The notes under the pieces: model-generated
The model's input: only the letters and a program-made list of their open reading frames with translations
Database searches by the model: none
Told to the model about the DNA's origin: nothing
Translations under genes and position numbers: made by a program
NCBI GenBank assembly: GCA_045128175.1
Contig: JBGVRF010000166.1
Coordinates: forward strand, 1 to 10,707
DNA from: Scatosoma sp045128175
GTDB taxonomy: Bacteria > Bacillota > Clostridia > Christensenellales > Borkfalkiaceae
Direction: 5' to 3'
Length of the DNA: 10,707 nucleotides
Part shown: positions 6,870-10,707 of the stretch, piece by piece
How the letters are laid out: each line of letters starts with the position of its first letter
Numbering within the stretch: position 1 is the stretch's first letter

Positions 6870-7301
6870 TTAGTCAACTTTCAGCACTTCGGGTTTTTGT
6901 GCCGCGTGATTGTGTTCAGCGCCCTTGTACACCTTGAGCTTTTTCAACATCTGTCTGCCGAGGCTGTTCTTAGGAAGCATACCTCTTACCGCTTCATAAA
7001 CAGCGAGGTCACTCTTTTCCGCCATCATTTTCTTGTAGGAAATTTCCTTCAGACCGCCGATGTAACCGGTGTGGTATCTGTAAAATTTGTTTTCGAGCTT
7101 CTTACCCGTCAAAACCGCTTTATCGGTGTTGATGATGATGACAAAATCACCGGTATCAACGTTGGGAGTGAAGGTCGGCTTGTTCTTACCGCGAAGCACG
7201 GCTGCGACACGGCTTGCAAGACGTCCCAGAGGCACCCCTGCAGCGTCTACAACGTACCATTTTCTTTCAACCGTTTCGGCATGCGCCATATAGGTTTTCA
7301 T
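6870..7301 (-). CDS. rplM: 50S ribosomal protein L13 (uL13)
   Basis: L13 is a 143-aa early-assembly protein of the large ribosomal subunit that binds 23S rRNA. Recognisable segments are RKWYVVDAAGVPLGRLASRVA, the GKNKPTFTPNVDTGDFVIIIN core, KFYRYHTGYIGGLKEISY and EAVRGMLPKNSLGRQMLKKLKVYKG near the C-terminus. The length is normal for the family. AAGGAG lies 9 nt before the ATG. It is the first gene of the rplM-rpsI operon, with a near-consensus promoter and a structured leader upstream, which points to feedback control by the L13 protein as known for other Bacillota. Confidence 0.98.
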   Translation of the reverse strand: MKTYMAHAETVERKWYVVDAAGVPLGRLASRVAAVLRGKNKPTFTPNVDTGDFVIIINTDKAVLTGKKLENKFYRYHTGYIGGLKEISYKKMMAEKSDLAVYEAVRGMLPKNSLGRQMLKKLKVYKGAEHNHAAQKPEVLKVD

Positions 7302-7430
7302 AATATGTTACTCCTTATTTCGTCTGTATTTTTTTATGCTTAGTTGCGTAATGCCTGCCGTCGGACAAACGTTGAAAACCAGCTCAACTAACGGGGAAAA
7401 GCACGGTTTTTATCGCTCCTCACAGCTTGC
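7302..7430 (-). promoter_or_regulatory. Probable L13 leader (ribosomal protein autoregulatory 5' UTR)
   Basis: The transcript predicted from the promoter at 7437-7465 has a leader of about 128 nt before rplM. TTAGTTG (minus strand, 7391-7385) can pair with CAACTAA (7346-7340), enclosing a 38-nt GC-rich segment. A purine-rich GAGGAGCGATAAAAACCG block precedes it. Leaders of this size and position are known in Bacillota as the L13 leader (Rfam RF00555). No T-run follows the helix, so translational control is more likely than attenuation. Assignment rests on position and pairing only. Confidence 0.5.
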
Positions 7431-7436
7431 CTATTT

Positions 7437-7465
7437 ATTGTATTATGAAACGGAATTTAAGTCAA
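7437..7465 (-). promoter_or_regulatory. Sigma-A promoter of rplM-rpsI
   Basis: On the minus strand, TTGACT (7465-7460) and TACAAT (7442-7437) are separated by exactly 17 nt, followed by an AT-rich start region. The predicted start is near 7430. This matches a strong housekeeping promoter, as expected for a ribosomal protein operon. Confidence 0.82.
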
Positions 7466-7756
7466 GCTGTTTTGAGCCGAATTTTCCAACTTTTTTTAAA
7501 ATTTTTTATTTTTTTTGATTTTGCGGTTTTTTGTCGGTTTTTGGAAGGACTTTTCGGACTTTTTCACAGTCCTCCGAGCCCCAAGCCCACCGCCGTTTAC
7601 CTGCGCCCCCTCACTCTTCCCATCGTCGCTTACTTCGTAATACGTGGTTACATTATACAAAGCTGCCCTTTTCCCACAAAAGTCAAAGGGGATCGCGAAC
7701 CCGCCGCCAACGTTCTTATGCTGTCAATTTTTTTTCCTCTTTTAGCCTTCATTTAA
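7466..7756. other. Intergenic region between the divergent rplM and fba promoters
   Basis: About 290 bp lies between the two promoters. The first part (7490-7560) is T-rich on the plus strand and the middle (7565-7625) is pyrimidine-rich. I see no ribosome binding site attached to a plausible protein, no RNA gene and only a weak CCCTTT/AAAGGG pairing near 7666-7690. An open frame in phase with fba crosses it, but its composition is not protein-like and the fba start is well fixed at 7828. Confidence 0.5.
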
Positions 7757-7785
7757 TTGCTTTTTCTCTGAAAATAGGCTATAAT
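7757..7785 (+). promoter_or_regulatory. Sigma-A promoter of fba
   Basis: TTGCTT (7757-7762) and a perfect TATAAT (7780-7785) are separated by 17 nt. Transcription would start near 7792, giving a leader of about 36 nt that carries GGAGG ahead of the fba ATG. Confidence 0.8.
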
Positions 7786-7827
7786 AATTCTGTACGAAAA
7801 AAAGTAAAACTTTTGGAGGATTTTATT

Positions 7828-8763
7828 ATGCCTTTGGTAACTACTACCGAAATGTTCAAAAAAGCGTACGCAGGCAAATATGCCATCGGCGCGTTCAACG
7901 TCAACAACATGGAAATGATCCAAGCAATCGTCGAAGCGGCTAACGAAGAAAAATCTCCCGTTATCCTTCAGGTATCCGCAGGCGCGAGAAAGTATGCGAA
8001 CCCCGTATACCTCAAGCACCTCGTTCAGGCTGCCGTCGAAACCAACGACATTCCCATCGCTATGCACCTCGACCACGGCGCTGATTTCGAGATCTGCAAG
8101 GCTTCCATCGACGGCGGCTTTACCTCCGTCATGATCGACGCTTCCTCCCATCCTTGGGAAGAAAATATCGCCATCACCAAAAAGGTCGTCGAATACGCAC
8201 ACGACCACGGCGTTGTTGTCGAAGCGGAGCTCGGTAAGCTCGCAGGGATCGAGGACGACGTAAACGTTTCCGACGCAGACGCGCAGTTCACCTCCCCTGA
8301 CGAAGTGGAAGAGTTCACAGCAAGAACGGGTATCGACTCGCTTGCGATCGCGATCGGCACCAGCCACGGCGCTTATAAGTTCAAGCCCGGTCAGGATCCC
8401 AAGCTCCGTTTGGATATTCTGGAAGAGATCGGCAAGAGATTGCCCGGCTTCCCTATCGTGCTCCACGGCGCTTCTTCCGTACCGCAGGACAAGGTTGCCA
8501 TCGTCAACCAGTATGGCGGCAATATGCCCAATGCGATCGGTATTCCCGAATCCGAGCTGCGTAAAGCGGCGCAGATGGCGGTCTGTAAGATCAACATCGA
8601 CAGCGACCTCCGAGTAGCGTTCACGGCGGCGATCCGTAAGCATTACAGCGAGTTCCCCAGTCATTTCGATCCCCGTCAATATCTTGGCGACGCGCGCGCG
8701 ATGATGAAGGAAATGGTAAAACACAAGATCGTCAACGTGCTTGGCTCGGCTGGCAAAGCTTAA
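7828..8763 (+). CDS. fba: Class II fructose-1,6-bisphosphate aldolase
   Basis: This zinc-dependent cytoplasmic enzyme of glycolysis and gluconeogenesis cleaves fructose 1,6-bisphosphate to dihydroxyacetone phosphate and glyceraldehyde 3-phosphate. The 311-aa length fits the shorter class II group common in Bacillota. Visible landmarks are GAFNVNN (21-27), AMHLDHG (78-84) with the likely catalytic Asp82 and zinc ligand His83, VVEAELG (130-136), GTSHGAYKF (177-185) with zinc ligand His180, VLHGASS (211-217) with His213, and KINIDSDLR (254-262) for substrate phosphate binding. GGAGG lies 8 nt before the ATG at 7828. Longer in-phase readings upstream have no support. The gene stands alone between its own promoter and a strong terminator. 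Confidence 0.97.
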   Translation: MPLVTTTEMFKKAYAGKYAIGAFNVNNMEMIQAIVEAANEEKSPVILQVSAGARKYANPVYLKHLVQAAVETNDIPIAMHLDHGADFEICKASIDGGFTSVMIDASSHPWEENIAITKKVVEYAHDHGVVVEAELGKLAGIEDDVNVSDADAQFTSPDEVEEFTARTGIDSLAIAIGTSHGAYKFKPGQDPKLRLDILEEIGKRLPGFPIVLHGASSVPQDKVAIVNQYGGNMPNAIGIPESELRKAAQMAVCKINIDSDLRVAFTAAIRKHYSEFPSHFDPRQYLGDARAMMKEMVKHKIVNVLGSAGKA

Positions 8764-8781
8764 TTATCAGCGAATATAAGG

Positions 8782-8812
8782 AAATACCGTCGGGGGATCC
8801 GACGGTATTTTT
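8782..8812 (+). terminator. Rho-independent terminator of fba
   Basis: AAATACCGTCGG and CCGACGGTATTT form a perfect 12-bp stem around a 5-nt GGGAT loop. It runs directly into TTTTT, 18 nt after the fba stop. In the opposite direction only three T follow, but the stem may still help to end the radical SAM transcript that arrives from the right. Confidence 0.92.
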
Positions 8813-8848
8813 ACGTACTGTTTTCGCTTTTCACTGCATTGGAACGGA

Positions 8849-9946
8849 TCAAAAATCCGTCAACAGCAGACTGATCGCCTTCAACCAATACGGTTGCTCT
8901 TCTTTCGGACAATGTAAAGTCCCGTTCTTATACTTTTGCCAACAGAAATAAGCGTTGGCTTTAAAAATAATTTTCTGAAGCGCGCACCAGCCCTCGTCCT
9001 TCTTCAACGGATCTCCCGTCAATTCGTAATTCGCGCCGTAACAAGTATGGCAAATGCGAATCGCGATACAATCGCAACAAGGCTTCGGGAAATCCGTTCG
9101 GTAAAGCTCATCCGGAAACTGCAACGCTTTCGCTTCCTCCGCCCGCTTTTCGCCCAAAGATACCGGCATGAAAAACTGACAGGGATATGCAATACCGTCC
9201 ACATCGTAGGAAAACATTTCTTCTCCCGCGCCGCATTGCCGAAAACTGCTGTCGGGATGCGTCGAAGCGATCATATTGATGGGAACGGATAAAAATTGAC
9301 AAGGTTCAATCTGCGGATTGGCAAGATAGTATTCAATCAGCTTCATCAATTCGCGCTCTAAAACCTCAGTATTATCCTTTTTCGACCAATCGATGTCAAA
9401 TGCGAGATTGGAAGTAAAAAGATACCCACGTTCGTGCATATAAACGATCCCTTCCGACAGATAAGGAAGCGTCTCTGCCGAAACCGTCATTTTCATCGGT
9501 TGCTTCGGCCAAGTTTTCGCAAAAAAGTCAACGTCTATCTTATCAAAGCTGTTGCAACGATTGATATCCTGCATCCGCTTCGTTCCGTCAAGACTCAACG
9601 CGCAAACGAAAATATCCGAATGCGCTTTCAGCCATTCCTTCATTTCGCCGTGCACGAGGGTGCCGTTCGTTGTTGCCATAAACACAAGCTTTTTTTGCGG
9701 ATACGTTTCCCGAACGTACGCGATCGTCTGCTTGATCAGGTCGAATTTCAAAAGCGGCTCGCCGCCGAAAAAGTCGATCTCGTATTCGTCAAACCGCGCG
9801 TCGTCGTCCAAAGCCTCGTCAAGAATACGCTTGATAAGCTCCAGATCCATCTCGCGATCGGACTTGTTCGTTTCATAACAATACGAGCAACGCAGATTAC
9901 AAGCCCGCGTAACCGTCAAAGTGATTATTTTTCTCTTTGCCGCCAT
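8849..9946 (-). CDS. Radical SAM/SPASM peptide maturase for the adjacent Cys-rich precursor
   Basis: This 365-aa enzyme is predicted to reductively cleave S-adenosylmethionine and form radical-based links on a ribosomal peptide. CNLRCSYC gives the CX3CX2C motif at Cys16, Cys20 and Cys23 for the catalytic 4Fe-4S cluster. GGEP (61-64) is the SAM-binding motif. The C-terminal half has the SPASM cysteine pattern for auxiliary clusters: Cys238, Cys256 (in GIAYPC), Cys290/291/293, Cys299, Cys302 and Cys321, with the CYGANY signature at 302-307. The spacing CX2CX5CX2C differs slightly from the common SPASM CX2CX5CX3C. At 365 residues it is shorter than SCIFF maturases, which as I recall are nearer 450. 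It begins 12 nt after the precursor gene without a clear ribosome binding site, so translation is probably coupled. Thioether formation (ranthipeptide or sactipeptide type) is inferred from the substrate. Confidence 0.92.
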   Translation of the reverse strand: MAAKRKIITLTVTRACNLRCSYCYETNKSDREMDLELIKRILDEALDDDARFDEYEIDFFGGEPLLKFDLIKQTIAYVRETYPQKKLVFMATTNGTLVHGEMKEWLKAHSDIFVCALSLDGTKRMQDINRCNSFDKIDVDFFAKTWPKQPMKMTVSAETLPYLSEGIVYMHERGYLFTSNLAFDIDWSKKDNTEVLERELMKLIEYYLANPQIEPCQFLSVPINMIASTHPDSSFRQCGAGEEMFSYDVDGIAYPCQFFMPVSLGEKRAEEAKALQFPDELYRTDFPKPCCDCIAIRICHTCYGANYELTGDPLKKDEGWCALQKIIFKANAYFCWQKYKNGTLHCPKEEQPYWLKAISLLLTDF

Positions 9947-9958
9947 AACGAAAACGTA

Positions 9959-10141
9959 TCAGAACAACGAGGTGCAGGTAGATTTACAAGCCGCTTGACA
10001 GGTTTCGCCGCAATGGCCGCTGCAACTGCTGCCGCAATCTTTTTTAAAGCGTGCATCGTCGCTTTCTTTGACAGGCGTCAATTTCTCTTTGGAAACCAAA
10101 GCGTTGAGCATCTCTGTTTCTGCTGCGGATAATGTAAACAT
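9959..10141 (-). CDS. RiPP precursor peptide with six cysteines in strict CX3 spacing
   Basis: This 60-aa peptide has a leader of about 35 residues with no signal sequence (MFTLSAAETEMLNALVSKEK, then an acidic/basic linker). The core has Cys at 36, 40, 44, 48, 52 and 56, one every fourth residue: CGSSC, CSGHC, CGETC, CQAAC, CKSTC. Only TSLF follows the last Cys. Its end, CQAACKSTCT, closely resembles the core of SCIFF (six-cysteines-in-45-residues) ranthipeptide precursors, from memory CQSACKTSCT. Here, though, the peptide is longer, the spacing is perfectly regular and the usual tail after the core is missing. GGGAGG lies 8 nt before the ATG, and a near-consensus promoter is upstream. The radical SAM maturase follows immediately. 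The product is expected to carry thioether bridges. Whether it is a signal, an antimicrobial or something else cannot be read from the sequence. Confidence 0.9.
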   Translation of the reverse strand: MFTLSAAETEMLNALVSKEKLTPVKESDDARFKKDCGSSCSGHCGETCQAACKSTCTSLF

Positions 10142-10200
10142 AAAAGAATCCTCCCTTTAAAAATAGATTTTATATGGAAATTTGTATATTTTCATATTAT

Positions 10201-10229
10201 AGTATACCATATCAAAAAACGTTTGTCAA
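10201..10229 (-). promoter_or_regulatory. Strong promoter of the RiPP cassette
   Basis: On the minus strand, a perfect TTGACA (10229-10224) and TATACT (10206-10201) are separated by 17 nt, and the predicted start is near 10194. ATATGG (10172-10177) and CCATAT (10207-10212) form an inverted repeat spanning the -10 box and start site, a possible operator. It is short and AT-rich, so the operator idea is weak. The promoter itself is among the best in the window. Confidence 0.85.
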
Positions 10230-10262
10230 GAATTTAAAATATTTTTATGGTTTTTTATCGTT

Positions 10263-10308
10263 TTCAAACAAAAAAGCCTTGCTTGAAACGAACAAGGCTT
10301 TGTTTGAA
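10263..10308 (-). terminator. Distal rrn-side terminator (second copy)
   Basis: On the minus strand, AAAGCCTTG and CAAGGCTTT form a 9-bp stem around an 11-nt loop, followed by a T-run (A10270-A10275 on the plus strand). Outer TTCAAACAAA/TTTGTTTGAA arms (10263-10272 and 10299-10308) can extend the pairing. It is closely similar to the terminator directly after 5S, sharing CAAGGCTTTGTTTGAA. It ends whatever minus-strand transcript crosses 10309-10530 and insulates the RiPP promoter. Confidence 0.75.
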
Positions 10309-10515
10309 CGTATAATTTGCGGCAATGAATCTTATCACCATGAATACAATAAAAAGCGTTCAGCCTTGCCAAGCAAGGCGCAGAAAAGACACGGTAAGGA
10401 CAGAGGCGAGCGTTTACGGTCGAAGCTGTCCTTGCCGTAGCTTTTCCGCGAGATCCTCGCAAAAACGGTTTTTCCTTGTATTCAAACGCCCCGCCGGGGG
10501 GCAGGCTGATTCATC
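10309..10515. other. Structured unassigned segment between two rrn-side terminators
   Basis: About 200 bp with no convincing gene. It holds a 13-bp stem (10391-10403 with 10426-10438; one G-U pair if read on the plus strand, a mismatch on the minus), a 7-bp triloop hairpin GCCTTGC-CAA-GCAAGGC (10363-10379) and a 5-bp triloop hairpin GCGAG-ATC-CTCGC (10448-10460). Short open frames exist on both strands but lack ribosome binding sites. It could be a small RNA, a repeat, or processed spacer following the ribosomal operon. Confidence 0.4.
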
Positions 10516-10530
10516 CCGCTTTTCAAGCAC

Positions 10531-10563
10531 AAAAAAACCTTGTTGTGAAAAACAAGGCTTTGT
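10531..10563 (-). terminator. Terminator of the ribosomal RNA operon, just after 5S
   Basis: On the minus strand, CCTTGTT and AACAAGG pair around a 6-nt loop, with AAG/TTT extending the stem, and seven T follow (A10531-A10537 on the plus strand). It starts 7 nt after the 5S end. Beyond the T-run, TTGAAAAGCGG on the minus strand (10526-10516) is the exact complement of the 5S 3' edge CCGCTTTTCAA (10574-10564), so a longer palindrome of 59 bp encloses the terminator. Confidence 0.85.
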
Positions 10564-10569
10564 TTGAAA

Positions 10570-10683
<114 letters not shown>

Positions 10684-10707
10684 ATGGTTATATATCTCTG
10701 CTTTCTT

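Noticed and set aside
7531..7827. N-terminal extension of fba in the same frame
   Set aside because: The extension is low-complexity and not aldolase-like. It crosses the TATAAT promoter, and GGAGG 8 nt before the ATG at 7828 fixes the normal start.
7753..8724. Long minus-strand open frame opposite fba
   Set aside because: The plus strand encodes a complete, motif-perfect aldolase. The antisense frame has no recognisable domain or start signal.
10226..10462. 78-aa minus-strand frame between the rrn terminators, including MRGSRGKATARTASTVNARL
   Set aside because: It begins at TTG without a ribosome binding site and runs through the second terminator and the RiPP promoter -35. It is more likely non-coding structured DNA that happens to be open.
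10325..10567. 80-aa plus-strand frame running into the 5S terminator
   Set aside because: There is no ribosome binding site, its composition is Arg/Ser/Cys-rich without pattern, and it overlaps the rrn terminator.

Overview
The window looks like chromosome of an uncultured, probably gut-associated Clostridia bacterium (Bacillota). The grounds are strong GGAGG-type ribosome binding sites, sigma-A type promoters (TTGACT-N17-TACAAT, TTGCTT-N17-TATAAT, TTGACA-N17-TATACT), lipoprotein signal peptides, a likely L13-type leader ahead of rplM, and moderate GC in genes with AT-rich gaps. The lineage call is an inference, and I cannot place the species.

Layout, left to right. (1) A 753-aa minus-strand lipoprotein that also has a C-terminal membrane helix, with its own promoter and terminator (113-2539). 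(2) A small plus-strand gene for an 81-aa protein (2604-2849), convergent with (3) a minus-strand three-gene unit transcribed from about 5995 down to 2910: an ECF sigma factor, an overlapping membrane-anchored beta-propeller protein (Beta_propel type) and a small lipoprotein. The two convergent units meet at one hairpin. (4) A 330-bp non-coding island (6063-6391) packed with about a dozen perfect short hairpins. Most of it is also enclosed by a long, interrupted inverted repeat. (5) The rplM-rpsI ribosomal operon (minus), with promoter, likely leader and strong terminator. (6) fba, a class II fructose-bisphosphate aldolase (plus), with promoter and terminator. (7) A two-gene RiPP cassette (minus): a 60-aa precursor with six cysteines spaced exactly every fourth residue, followed 12 nt later by a radical SAM/SPASM maturase, under a near-consensus promoter. 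(8) The end of a ribosomal RNA operon: 5S rRNA (minus) and its terminator, then about 220 bp of structured but unassigned DNA, then a second terminator of closely similar sequence.

The housekeeping genes (rplM, rpsI, fba, 5S) are ordinary. The parts that merit attention are the RiPP cassette, the nested-hairpin island, the duplicated terminator and structured segment after 5S, and the surface-sensing sigma/propeller unit. I expect the precursor and the radical SAM enzyme to act together: the enzyme would install thioether links on the cysteines. No transporter or peptidase for the product lies within the window.
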